NCBI GenBank assembly: GCA_965219035.1 | Contig: CBDCMR010000004.1 | Location: 186,001 to 250,000 of the forward strand | Length of the DNA: 64,000 nt | Direction: 5' to 3' | From: CBDCKN01 sp965219035 | GTDB taxonomy: Bacteria; Gemmatimonadota; Gemmatimonadetes; Longimicrobiales; Gaopeijiaceae | In this document: piece after piece, positions 18,456 to 27,749 of the stretch | Position numbering within the stretch: the first letter of the stretch is position 1 | How the letters are laid out: the number at the start of each line of letters is the position of its first letter | Notes under the pieces: model-generated | Databases searched by the model: none | Seen by the model: the letters and a program-made list of their open reading frames with translations, nothing else | What the model was told of the DNA's origin: nothing | Program-made: the position numbers and the translations under genes

Positions 18456-19468
18456 ACGGACGATCCCTCTCTGGCCCTGGCCACACGGGCCAGCCACACC
18501 CCTCCGATGATGGTTATTGCGCCTGCCATCTGAAGAGCGGAGGGCTCTTCGCCGAGCCACAGGGCCGCGGTGATGAGCGCGACGACCGGAACGAGATTCG
18601 AGAACGCCGCCGTCCGCGCACTGCCGATGTGCTCCAACCCGTGGTTCCACAGCAGATACGCGATGGCGATGGCGAGGATACCGGCGTAGGCGACCCCGAC
18701 CCATGCCATGGGCGAGACCGCGCGAAGGTCCATTTCGGCGACGGAGGTGGCGCCGGCCGCTACAAGGCCCACGGTGCCGATCCAGAGGGTCCAGGATGTA
18801 ACGGCGAGCGCTCCGTACCGGCGGGTCAGATCCTGAGCTCCAACGGTGTAAACGGACCATGTGACGGCAGCGGCAACCAGGAGCAGATCGCCCCTGGGGA
18901 GACCGTCTGCGAAGCTTACGGCGTTGCTGCCTCCGGCGACGACGAGCACCATGCCTCCCAGGGTCGCCAGCACGCCCACCCAGACGGCCACCGCATGCTG
19001 CTCCTGGCCGAGCGCGGTGGAGAGGACCAGGGTCCAGATCGGCGTCGTTGCGAGGACGAGGCTCGCGTTTCCGGCCAGAGTCCCGTCGATCCCGAAGATG
19101 AACAGAAACTGATACACGAGGTTGCCCAGAAGGCCTAGAAGGACAACGCGAGCCCGGTGGTCCCGTTGGGGAAGGGGGATAGGACCCCTCCATCTCAACA
19201 GCACGAAGAGCGTTAAGGCGGCGAGGGGGAACCTGAGGGCATTGAACGCGAGGGGCTCGATCTCGACCAGCGCCACCTTAATGACGGAGAAGTTCACTCC
19301 CCAGATGACACATAAGACAACAAGGGCGATGTCGATCCGCAGTACGGGCCTTTCGGCCTGAGAACCCGGGGCTGGCGGGGCGCCTGACCCTCCGTTTACG
19401 GCGGTTGGAGCCGTAGACGAGGTGTCATTGGGGATAGAACCTATCGTTGTTTTTCCCACTCCGGACAC
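18452..19468 (-). CDS. EamA/DMT-family transporter
   Basis: A 338-residue inner-membrane permease of the drug/metabolite transporter superfamily. Ten hydrophobic segments form two EamA repeats; the first starts near ALVVLCVIWGVNFSVIKVAL with the conserved WGxNF, and the second around VTWSVYTVG. The N-terminal 40 residues are hydrophilic and may include a mis-chosen start. Substrate unknown; relatives export amino acids or small metabolites. It faces away from the GAF/TPR gene that begins 45 bp upstream. Confidence 0.88.
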   Translation of the reverse strand: MSGVGKTTIGSIPNDTSSTAPTAVNGGSGAPPAPGSQAERPVLRIDIALVVLCVIWGVNFSVIKVALVEIEPLAFNALRFPLAALTLFVLLRWRGPIPLPQRDHRARVVLLGLLGNLVYQFLFIFGIDGTLAGNASLVLATTPIWTLVLSTALGQEQHAVAVWVGVLATLGGMVLVVAGGSNAVSFADGLPRGDLLLVAAAVTWSVYTVGAQDLTRRYGALAVTSWTLWIGTVGLVAAGATSVAEMDLRAVSPMAWVGVAYAGILAIAIAYLLWNHGLEHIGSARTAAFSNLVPVVALITAALWLGEEPSALQMAGAITIIGGVWLARVARAREGSSV

Positions 19469-19513
19469 CTAGCTTTAAGTGTTCCCCCCAACAAGCTATT
19501 TGGTCCGGCATAG

Positions 19514-21276
19514 ATGTCTACTTCGAACGTTCCACGCCTCGCAGATTACCGGAGCGGGCGGGCAAAGCGGTCCGAGCAGACCGCCGCGCTCTACCGGGGG
19601 GACCCGGCGCGCTCATGCCTCCTGGGGTATCTCACCTCGGCGCAGGAGCTGGTCGGGGCCGATCGGGCCGCCGTCGTTTGGGTCGATGAATACGGGCGCG
19701 GCTTGGTTCACGTTCACTGCCTGCTGGACCTCGTGGGGGATCCCCCCCGGCGAGACTTCGCGATGCAGGCGTGTCGCGTCGCGTGGGGCAAGGGTGTGCC
19801 AGGCCTCCTCGACCTGCCGGACACCGAGCACGCCGGTGAGATCCCGATCTCGGGCGTCCGCAGTTCCTGCTGCGTCGCCATGGGCAGCGACGGAACCAGG
19901 GCTTGGTTCCTCATAGTCGACTCTCTGACGCCCCGACCGCGGCTTGCGGTGGAGGTCACGGACGAGCTCATGTTCCTCGCTGGTGAGGCGGCGGCCGTGG
20001 TTCTCCATCAGGATCTGGATCGCAAAGCGGCCGGTCCGAGGCGCCTGTGGAAGGGCGCCGGTCCCGAGGCGGGGGAGACCTTCTCCGGATCGCCGGATCG
20101 CCGCGCGCTTCCTCGTTGCCCGTGCGGTACGGTCCGCACTGGACGAGGAGCTCACCTTGGATCCCGAGGCCCTGCGGCAGCAGGTCGAGGGAGTTGGGCG
20201 CGAGCTCGACGCGGTGGACCGGGGCGATCCCGAGCGAGCGAGCTGGAGCGCGGTCCTGGAAGCCCTCGGCTCCGGCGATGGGGTAGAGCTAGGACGCTCT
20301 CTCCTGGAGCTGGCGGACCGTGTGGAGATGCTCGGGCATCTGCACGGGGCTCGGGAGGTCTTTAACCTGGCCTACCTGGTAGCGGTGACCTGTGGATCGG
20401 GAGCCATCGCCGGGTCTGCCGCCCGCTTCCTCGGCAGAGCCCATCGCCGGCTCGGCGCATGGGAGGAGAGCGAGCACTGGTTTGGGGTGGCCCATGATCT
20501 GGGTGGGGCGCTGGGCGACGGCCAGCTGTCGGCATTGGCGACTCTGGGGCTGGGGAACACCCTCCGGGAGAAGGGAAACCTGCCGCGAGCGCTCGAGCTG
20601 CATCGACAGACCCTGGAGTGGGGAGAGGCGGATGGCGACCTCTACGTGCAGGGGCTGAGTCACCACGACCTCATGACCGACGAGAAGCTGTCCGGTCGCT
20701 TCGGGAAGGCGATCCGGCACGGTTGGGAGGCGGTTCGCCTCTATCCTTCGGAGCGGAACCAGCTGCAGGCCCTCACCGACCTGGCCTGGGCCTTCGTCGA
20801 GGTGGGAGAGCTCGCTGCCGCGGAGGACGCGTACAACGGTGGTGGCGCACCGGACGCAGGACCTCCGCTATCGGGTCTACGCGCTGGACGCCCTGGCCTA
20901 CATCGAGGCTCGTCTTGGCCGTCGTGAGCAGTTCGAGGATCGACTCGAGGCAGTCGACAGGACGGCGTGGCGAAGCGGGCCGCCCTTCATGGTTTCCGAG
21001 CTACTCTTCTATCGTGGTAAGGCCTATGGCCTGCTGGGGGACATGGAGTTGGCTGAACGCTGGCTCACGGAAGCGAAGGCGTACTCCGAAGAGCACGGCA
21101 ACAACCAGATAAGCTTCCAGGCGGAGGCTGCGCTCCAAGCCCTAAGAGCCGGAGAATTCGCAGCAGAGGATGGACCCACCGAACCCGCGACGCTCGAAGG
21201 CATCGACGGAGTCCGTAACGAGCTGAGCTCTATGCGAGGCCAGCTAGTCTCGACGGCGGGGGCGCTGGTTACCTAG
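19514..21276 (+). pseudogene. GAF-like/TPR signalling protein, two frameshifts
   Basis: Three frames read as one protein of about 585 residues. Residues 1-180 (19514 to about 20075) resemble a GAF domain: ADRAAVVWVDEYGRGLVHVH and later FLIVDSLTPRPRL. The middle part continues in frame at about 20076-20838 and the last part at about 20839-21276, with tetratricopeptide-like helices such as LGLGNTLREKGNLPRALELH. Removing one G from the GGGGG run at 20071-20075 and one G at 20838-20839 restores a single reading frame. Both indels are in G runs, so assembly error is possible. Function unknown. Confidence 0.75.
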
Positions 21277-21309
21277 CCCTAGCCGTTACTGCCCGGGTTG
21301 TGTCGATTG

Positions 21310-21465
21310 CTACCCGATGCTCCCGGGGTTATGCCCAATGCTTCCAGGATTATGCGTCTGGCACAAGCTATCTCCGGGGGCGCAGTCTAGGCCGGCGGGC
21401 GACGAGCAGGCACCCAATGCGAAGGAAAGGGCGGCGAGGGCGAATAACAGGCGAAGCTTCCTCAT
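21310..21465 (-). CDS. Small lipoprotein with tandem HNPGSIG motif
   Basis: A 51-residue gene on the opposite strand from its neighbours. GGAGG lies 11 bases before ATG 21465. The protein opens with a textbook lipoprotein signal: basic MRKLR, hydrophobic core, lipobox LGAC at residues 17-20. The mature part has two further Cys residues (Cys28, Cys35), then two exact tandem copies of HNPGSIG ending the protein. The clean signal and ribosome site argue it is real. Function unknown. Confidence 0.68.
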   Translation of the reverse strand: MRKLRLLFALAALSFALGACSSPAGLDCAPGDSLCQTHNPGSIGHNPGSIG

Positions 21466-21547
21466 GAGACCGATGTCCTCCGAAAGTGGGGCTGGTGAGG
21501 CTCGACTACACCACCTAACTTGACAAAGGTGGATGCGGCATCCCTAG

Positions 21548-22396
21548 ATGCCGCAATCATTTCCGACCACGCGTATATCTTTTCCGAAGGTCATGGCGCT
21601 CGCAAGCACATTCACTAGGGATCCACGGGTTCAGTCCAGCCTCCGAGATGCTCTCTCGGCAGTACACGACGTCGCCGAGTCCAGAACGCTCGGCTGGCTT
21701 GCACTGTCGCTTCGGGAGCGGCCGGTGAGCGTGTGCCTGGTCGATCTGACGTCCATGGGATGGGGTCCGGGCGGGCTGGAGCGGCTTCTGAGGCTTCGGC
21801 GGGACTTTCCGAGCGTGGGATTCGTTCTTCTGGCCAGTGCCAAGGAGGATCCGCGGACTCTCTTCGAGGTCGGACGCCTCGGTTTCCGGAGCCTGGTTCT
21901 GCTGGGCAGTGAAGATCAGGCCTGGCGACTGCTGCGAAGCGTCGACAAGGCGCGAGAGAGAGGCGTGACGTCTCGGGTGCTTCGTGAGGTGAGCCCCGAG
22001 CTTCCACCGCGTGAAACGAAGGCCCTGAGGCTCGCATTGGACCAGGTCCACAAGTGCTGGTCGGCCGAGGAGTTCTCCGACCTCATGGGTCTGTCTCGAC
22101 CCTTCTTGAGCGTAGGCCTGAAGAGGGCCGGTCTGCCGGCCATCGGACGCCTCTTGGTGTGGTCGCGGCTCCTCCATGCGGGTCACTGGCTGGGGGATCC
22201 CGGGCGAACGGGACAGAGCGTCAGCCGGCAGTTGGAGTATTCGTCCGGGGCGGCGTTCCGCAGGGCCCTGAAGAGCTATACGGGCGCCACGCCCACGATG
22301 GTGGCCTCGAGGGGGGGTCTGTCATTCGTGCTCAGGCATTTTCTCCGCGATTGCGGGTTTGAGACCTCGGCTGCGTCGCGAGCATCAGTGGCCTGA
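21548..22396 (+). CDS. AraC-type transcriptional regulator with receiver-like N-terminus
   Basis: A 282-residue predicted DNA-binding protein. The C-terminal third shows the second AraC helix-turn-helix pattern: SVSRQLEYSSGAAFRRALKSYTG, matching the classic GFxxxSYFxRxFKxxxG consensus. The first 130 residues have an alternating alpha/beta pattern (VSVCLVDLT, VGFVLLAS) like a response-regulator receiver, but no obvious phosphoacceptor triad. Starts at ATG 21548 or ATG 21593, the latter with GAAGG close upstream. Target unknown. Confidence 0.72.
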   Translation: MPQSFPTTRISFPKVMALASTFTRDPRVQSSLRDALSAVHDVAESRTLGWLALSLRERPVSVCLVDLTSMGWGPGGLERLLRLRRDFPSVGFVLLASAKEDPRTLFEVGRLGFRSLVLLGSEDQAWRLLRSVDKARERGVTSRVLREVSPELPPRETKALRLALDQVHKCWSAEEFSDLMGLSRPFLSVGLKRAGLPAIGRLLVWSRLLHAGHWLGDPGRTGQSVSRQLEYSSGAAFRRALKSYTGATPTMVASRGGLSFVLRHFLRDCGFETSAASRASVA

Positions 22397-22446
22397 TTCC
22401 GGCCGGCGCTAGTGGGTGCCCAAACGATCAACGCCAAGCGAATCTC

Positions 22447-22731
22447 ATGACGGATTTCCTGGACGAAGACCGACGCACCTGGGTGGCCACCGTACGATCG
22501 GAGTCGGATACGGACTACAAGGGTTGCTACTACCTCCACCTCCACCCCAGGGGTGGGACTGACGATGAAGGCGTGAACCTCCTGGACGTGCGCTGGAACA
22601 GCCTCGGCACGGCTGAACGAGCGCTGGCCACCATATCGGAGGTCGAGCTGCGCAGGCGACTGCGCTCGGCGGTGGGACGCGCCTCCAGTCCCCCTCTCGC
22701 TGCTCGCCCCATTACTCGGGCAGGCTCTTAG
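22447..22731 (+). CDS. Hypothetical protein
   Basis: A 94-residue protein, unrecognised. The first 60 residues contain acidic and aromatic residues (DTDYKGCYYLHLHP, VRWNSLGTAERAL) in an apparently folded pattern; the last 30 are Arg/Ala/Pro-rich. It lies 50 bp after the AraC-type gene on the same strand and nine bases before the convergent dacB remnant, so co-transcription with the regulator is plausible. Confidence 0.5.
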   Translation: MTDFLDEDRRTWVATVRSESDTDYKGCYYLHLHPRGGTDDEGVNLLDVRWNSLGTAERALATISEVELRRRLRSAVGRASSPPLAARPITRAGS

Positions 22732-22740
22732 GCTAGGCTT

Positions 22741-24033
22741 CTAGGAGCCTGGTAGGTTGGGTGGGGTTCTCCGAAAGTCGGCGAGCCTGACCCCGATCCG
22801 ATCCTCCACCCGTTTGGCGGCGCTCGTCGCTGGGATGTCGTTGGAGAGGATGCTGAAGAGCAGCCTTTCACCGTTCCGTGCCGAGACTACTCCCGTAAGG
22901 GCAGAGACTCCGTCAATCGTCCCCGTCTTGGCCCGGAGATTTCGGGCCGCCCGGGTCCGGTACATCCGGCGCAGCGAACGGCCCGCTTCGGGAAGCGTGG
23001 AAACGAACGCATCCCAGTGAGGCGTCGCGGCTACGTACCGCAGGACCCCTACCAATCCGCCTGCCGTCGCCCGGTTGCTGTCCGAGAGCCCCGAACCGTC
23101 CACCGCGACGATGTCGCGATCGTCCAGCCCAACTTCACCAGCCGTGAAGGCCCGGACCGCTCGTGCGCCTCCCTCGAAGGATCCCTGACCCATCACGACC
23201 TTGCCCATGGTCTTGAAGATGGTCTCGGCGAAGAGGTTGTGGCTGTCGTGGTTGACCACGTTCAGATACTCGATCATCTCCGGTGAGGAATGGCGGGCCA
23301 GAATGCGCGGCTCTGCGTCTCCTATGAGCCTCGGGGCCCAAGCCTCCCGGCCGGTGATCCGGGATCGGTCGGCTCGGTGAACGGCTCTGGAACCGTCGCC
23401 CACGGTGAAGCCCCGGGACTCCAACACCTCGCGCAGGGCTCGGGCAGCGAACAGGGCGGGATCCGGAACGGTGAGACGCCGCCAGATGGCCGGGCCGCCC
23501 TGGGTGATCTCGCCGTCGACCCGAATAAGGGAGGTGGGCGTCGGCCGATCGAGCCACAGTCTCGGCCGCGGTCGCCCCGCGACCGTCTCGGCGGTGTTGT
23601 TCATTTCCAGGGGGAATCCGGGCGGGATGGTCTCGATGGTGGGCACGCCCCCCAGGCGCGCTGCGGGAGTGATCCGCAGCGTGACGATATTCTCGTTGAA
23701 CGAGAGAGCGGAAGCTGGCGCCGCGAACCTCTCGTTGAGATCCCTCGGATCCCACTCGGGCCCAAGGTCTGGCCCCGAAAAATATGTTGCGTCACCCACG
23801 ATGGCTCCGTCGATGTGGGTGATGCCCTCGGCGGCCAGCTGCTCCGCCAGGTTCTCGAACACACGAGTGCGTGTAAGGAAGAACCGATCCGAGATCCCCG
23901 GGTCTCCGGTTCCTTCGGCGGCGGTTCCGTCGAGCTCAATGAGAAAAGCCGCTCCGGCGCCCTCCACCGACGGTCCGACCAATGGATGGGCGGACATGGA
24001 CGTGATCTCCAGAAAGCGACGACCGAAGAACTC
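22741..24033 (-). pseudogene. dacB: DacB-like D-alanyl-D-alanine carboxypeptidase, 5' end lost
   Basis: The remaining part matches penicillin-binding protein 4 (S13 family): GTGDPGISDRFF, APASALSFNENIVTLRI, then VNHDSHNLFAE with the SxN motif and LRAKTGTIDGVSALTG with KTG. The N-terminal region with the catalytic SxxK serine is missing. Instead the frame runs upstream into a short fragment of an unrelated MBL-fold gene. Without the nucleophile the protein cannot be an active PBP. The cleanest reading is a deletion that fused two genes near 24030. Confidence 0.8.
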
Positions 24034-24137
24034 TTCTCGGTCCCCTCCGGGTCGAAGCCGGGGTCGGTGAGGAACCGAAACGGGCCCACCTCGATGATGA
24101 AGGTTGCGCCCCCCAGATACGTGAGCTCGGTCTTCAT
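24034..24137 (-). pseudogene. MBL-fold hydrolase, N-terminal fragment
   Basis: The first 34 codons from ATG 24137 read as the start of a UlaG-like metallo-beta-lactamase-fold protein: LTYLGGATFIIEVG, then FRFLTDPGFDPEGTE. Homology then stops and the DNA continues as dacB in another frame. A strong ribosome site (GGAGGAG) precedes the ATG and a sigma-54-type promoter lies at 24177-24192, so this was once an expressed first gene. The zinc-binding HxHxDH region is gone. Confidence 0.7.
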
Positions 24138-24176
24138 GGGTCTCCTCCCGTGTGGGTGATTGTTGAGGTAGGGATA

Positions 24177-24192
24177 GACAAGGGCTGTGCCA
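24177..24192 (-). promoter_or_regulatory. Candidate sigma-54 (-24/-12) promoter for the MBL-fold fragment
   Basis: On the minus strand the sequence TGGCACAGCCCTTGTC matches TGGCAC-N5-TTGC with a single weakness (GT instead of GC at -12) and correct spacing. It lies about 40 bp before ATG 24137 and divergent from a sigma-54 activator gene, the standard arrangement. Confidence 0.6.
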
Positions 24193-24296
24193 ACGGCGCG
24201 CAGACTGTCCACTCGGGTCCGTATCTCGTTGCGGGACAACGCAATGGGGCCGCACGGGTCGGTCGGCAAGGGTGGTACGAGGCCGGACGACGTGAA

Positions 24297-24324
24297 ATAT
24301 CGCGGGGGGCTTGACATATCGCGG
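24297..24324. promoter_or_regulatory. Direct repeats, possible activator/autoregulation site
   Basis: ATATCGCGG occurs at 24297-24305 and 24316-24324, 19 bp apart, close to two helical turns. The second copy continues as part of an imperfect inverted repeat ATATCGC-G-GCGAAAT. The pair overlaps the -35 box of the activator gene's promoter and lies about 140 bp upstream of the predicted start from the sigma-54 promoter, as expected for an activator site that also controls its own gene. Confidence 0.5.
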
Positions 24325-24338
24325 CGAAATCGTACAAG
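24311..24338 (+). promoter_or_regulatory. Candidate sigma-70 promoter of the PAS/sigma-54 activator gene
   Basis: A perfect -35 box TTGACA at 24311-24316, a 16-bp spacer and TACAAG at 24333-24338 as a fair -10 box. It precedes the activator's ATG at 24441 by about 100 bp. Confidence 0.5.
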
Positions 24339-24440
24339 CTGATCACTCGCGGTCGCCTCTCGCCCCAACCCGCTTGCGCTGGCACGCACCCGGTACCAGG
24401 AAGGCCTGTCTCGCTCAGGGGCTCCGCGAGGGAGAGGACA

Positions 24441-26461
24441 ATGGTCACGAAGAGCGACTCCGTAGGCCCGCACGCCCCCAGCGGCTCGGCTCTGACCTCA
24501 ACCTTCCTGGAGTTCGCCAGCGGGGCGGTTGTGGTCGTCGACGAAAGCCAGAAGATCGTGGCGTTTGGCGGTGGCGCGGAGCGTTGAGCGACCTGACCGA
24601 GCTGCGTCGAGCGGAGGAGGCCCTCCAGCGAGTTCAGCGGGACCTGGAGCTGATCCTCACGTCCGCGGGAGAGGGTATCTACGGCCTGGATCGGCAGGGG
24701 CTCACGACGTTCGTCAACCCGGCGGCCGCAGAGATGCTGGGATGGGAGCCGGACGAGCTCCTCGGAAAGTCCCAGCACGCGGTGATCCATCACACCCACT
24801 CCGACGGTAGCCCTTATGCGGCCGAGAGCTGCCCCATCTATGCAGCTTTCAGCGATGGGGCGGTCCACCGGGTGGACGACGAGGTCTTCTGGCGGAAGGA
24901 CGGTACGAGCTTCCCGGTCGAGTACGTGAGCACCCCGATATGCCATTCGGAGGACGGCCTGGTTGGGGCCGTCGTGACTTTCCGAGACATCACGGAGAGG
25001 AAGCAGGCGGAGGAGTCCCTCGAACAGCTGAGGCGGGACCGGGAGCTGATCCTGAGCTCGGCGGGTGAGGGTATCTACGGCCTGGACCGGCAGGGACTCA
25101 CCACGTTCGTCAACCCGGCGGCTGCCGAGATGTTGGGATGGGAGTCGGACCAGCTCCTCGGGAAATCCCCGCACGCCGTGATCCATCACACCCACGCCGA
25201 CGGCAGCGCCTACGCCGCCGAGAACTGCCCCATTTATGCAGCTTTCAGCGATGGGGCGGTCCATCGGATGAACGACGAGATCTTTTGGCGGAAGGACGGC
25301 ACGAGCTTTCCGGTCGAGTACGTGAGTACCCCGATCTGCCACCCGGAGGACGGCCTCATGGGAGCCGTAGTGACCTTCAGCGACATTACAGACAGAAAGG
25401 CTGCCGAGGCCGCGCTACAGAACGCGATGACGGAGCTCGAGGCGCTGAAGGACCGTTTGGCCGAGGAGAACGCCTACCTGCAGGAGGAGATCAAGCTCAA
25501 TCACCGCTTCGAAGAGATCGTCGGGGCCAGCCCCCGGCTTCGGCAGGTGCTGCACAAGATCGAGCAGGTGGCCCCCACTCCCACCACGGTTTTGATTCTG
25601 GGCGAAACGGGAACGGGGAAGGAGCTTTTCGCCCGGGCTATTCACCACCTGAGCGATCGGGACCATCGGCCCCTGGTAAAGGTGAACTGCGCGGCGCTTC
25701 CCGCCGGCATCGTGGAGAGCGAGCTGTTCGGGCATGAGAAGGGGGCCTTCACGGGTGCCTCGAGCAAACGGGCGGGGCGGTTCGCCCTGGCCGACGGGGG
25801 GACCATCTTCCTGGACGAGATCGGCGACTTGTCGATGGAGGTCCAGGCGAAGCTGCTTCGGGTGCTCCAGGAGGGAGAGTTCGAGCCCGTGGGGAGCGAA
25901 AAGACGATGAAGGTGGACGTCCGGGTCATCGCAGCCACGAACCGTGATCTCGCCGAGGCCACCCGGGTGGGCGACTTCCGCACCGACCTGTACTACCGCC
26001 TCGCGGTGTTTCCCGTTTCGGCGCCTCCGCTGAGGGAGCGGAAGGAGGATATTCCCGAGCTGGTCAAGCTCTTCGTCCGCCACTTCGCCGAGTCCATCGG
26101 AAAGGACGTGAACACCATACCCCACGATGTCATGGTCGCGCTCCAGGACCACCCTTGGCCTGGGAACATACGAGAGCTGCAGAACGTGCTAGAGCGACTG
26201 GTCATCCTGACCCCGGACGCCACACTCCACTTGGACGGTACGTTGAAAGGGGCCGTGCCCCGACCCGTCGACGACGGCTTCCCGGCCAGTGAGGCGCTCG
26301 AGGACGTCGAGCGAGAACACATCCGGAATGTTCTCGATAACGTCGGGTGGCGGGTGGCGGGAGAGGACGGCGGCGCCGGTAGGCTCAAGATGAACCCGAG
26401 TACGCTTCGGTCCCGCATGGCGAAGCTCGGGATCAAGCGGGCCAGCGCTGCTGGAGCTTGA
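24441..26461 (+). pseudogene. Sigma-54-dependent activator with duplicated PAS domains, N-terminal PAS broken
   Basis: ATG 24441 has a strong GGAGAGG site and encodes 48 residues that begin a PAS domain (GAVVVVDESQKIVAF), ending at TGA 24585. The main frame resumes at once with LTELRRAEEAL. About 90 PAS residues are missing and the frame changes; reinitiation at TTG 24584 is possible. Two PAS domains follow (24644-25012, 25040-25408), nearly identical, each with a HTHxDG...CPIY motif. Then an AAA+ domain (GETGTGKE, GAFTGA loop, GGTIFLDEIGD) and a Fis-type C-terminal helix-turn-helix. The core may still work if translation restarts. Confidence 0.8.
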
Positions 26462-26560
26462 GAGCGGACGCGCTGCGACGCGACATTTCGCGCACTCACG
26501 AGATATCGTAGGACCCGGACGCCAACTGGGTGCATCACCCCTACGGCGCCCATCCCCCTA

Positions 26561-27435
26561 ACACCGCCCAAGCCGAACCCCGATCGCGATGCAGCATGGA
26601 AGGAGCGGCTGGCAGCGTACTATACCGAGCTTGGTCTGGACCGAGCTTGGTCTGGACGCCTCTGCCTCCGCCCCTGCCGTCACTCGCGCCCCTTGATGAG
26701 GCGATGTGCGAAGTCGTCGAAGAGCACAAACCGGAGGTTGTGAGCTTTCATTTCGGGCTTCCCGAACAGGTGCTCCTTAGCCGTGTGAAGGCGTCGGGCT
26801 GTCTGGTGCTCAGCTCTGCGACCACGGTGGAAGAAGCGCGGTGGCTCGAAGACCATGGTTGCGATGCGATTATTGCCCAAGGGTACGAGGCGGGCGCTCA
26901 TCGCGGGATGTTTCTGACGGACGATATCGCGACGCAGCCGGGAACTTTTGCCCTGGTACCGCAGGTCGTCGATTCAGTACAGGTGCCGGTGATTGCCGGC
27001 GGCGGAATTGCCGATGGGCGGGGTATTGCGGCGGCTTTCGCTCTAGGTGCGGCAGGCGCTCTAATCGGCACCGCTTATCTTTTCACGCCGGAGTCGTTGA
27101 TCACGGATCTACACCGCGCTGCACTACGCGCCGCGCGTGACGATCAAACGGCATTGACCAACGTGTTTTCCGGCGGACCGGCGCGGGGGCTGATGAATCG
27201 AGTCATGCGGGAGGTCGGGCCGATGTCGGACCGGGCGCCAGCGTACCCGACAGCTGGCAGCGCCCTGGCGCCGCTGAAAGCAAAAGCGGAGGCGGCTGGG
27301 TCCAGCGATTTCTCTTTGCTGTGGGCGGGACAGGCGGCAAGTCTCGGCCGCGAGATCGGCTCCGGCGATCTGACCCGGCAACTAGCCGAGGATGCGGAGC
27401 GGCGTCTCAAAGCGCTGGCATCGACAGCGCTTTAG
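26561..27435 (+). pseudogene. Nitronate monooxygenase, truncated and frameshifted
   Basis: The 3' two-thirds is a clear nitronate monooxygenase (2-nitropropane dioxygenase family): EVVSFHFGLPE, CDAIIAQGYEAGAHRG, VPVIAGGGIADGRG and GAAGALIGTAYLF, the FMN-phosphate and active-site regions. Upstream, 26561-26640 reads TPPKPNPDRDAAWKERLAAYY in another frame, also typical. A 16-bp tandem duplication (26625-26640 and 26641-26656) plus a small indel near 26690 break the frame. The first 80 or so residues with the N-terminal FMN-binding strand are absent. Codon use is less GC-rich than its neighbours, suggesting transfer. Confidence 0.82.
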
Positions 27436-27699
27436 GCCATCTATCCGCTACAATGGCGAATGCAGCTCCAACCCACGAGGCCCACATGAGCCACAGTCTC
27501 GGCTCGAACCGGCGACCCCCTGAACCCCATCACCAACAGCTTATACGCCATATCACGGGAGATACCTGGTTTCGTGCGGGCTTCGGGGAGGATGGCCCGG
27601 TATCCGGATCCGCGCTTCCGGGGATCGAGGGAGGGTTAGGTATTGGAAAAGGTATTGGAGGGAGTGGCTCTTCAGCAGACGGCGGCCAAGGGGGGGCGG

Positions 27700-27734
27700 C
27701 ACACGCGCTGACCCTCTGGGGATCAGCGCGTGTG
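27700..27734. terminator. Strong hairpin between convergent remnants, probable terminator
   Basis: A perfect 12-bp stem (CACACGCGCTGA at 27700-27711 with its complement at 27723-27734) and an 11-base loop, in the 314-bp gap between nitronate monooxygenase and carbonic anhydrase. No T-tract follows on either side. Upstream of it in the same gap (27436-27699) no gene is seen. Confidence 0.6.
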
Positions 27735-27749
27735 CGGGAGGTCGGCAGC

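Noticed and set aside
27495..27535. Minus-strand sequence resembling a tRNA 3' half (GGTTCGAGCC after AGGGGGTCGCC)
   Set aside because: The T-stem does not pair properly, no acceptor stem or CCA end is seen and no D-arm exists upstream. Most likely chance similarity or a very old fragment.
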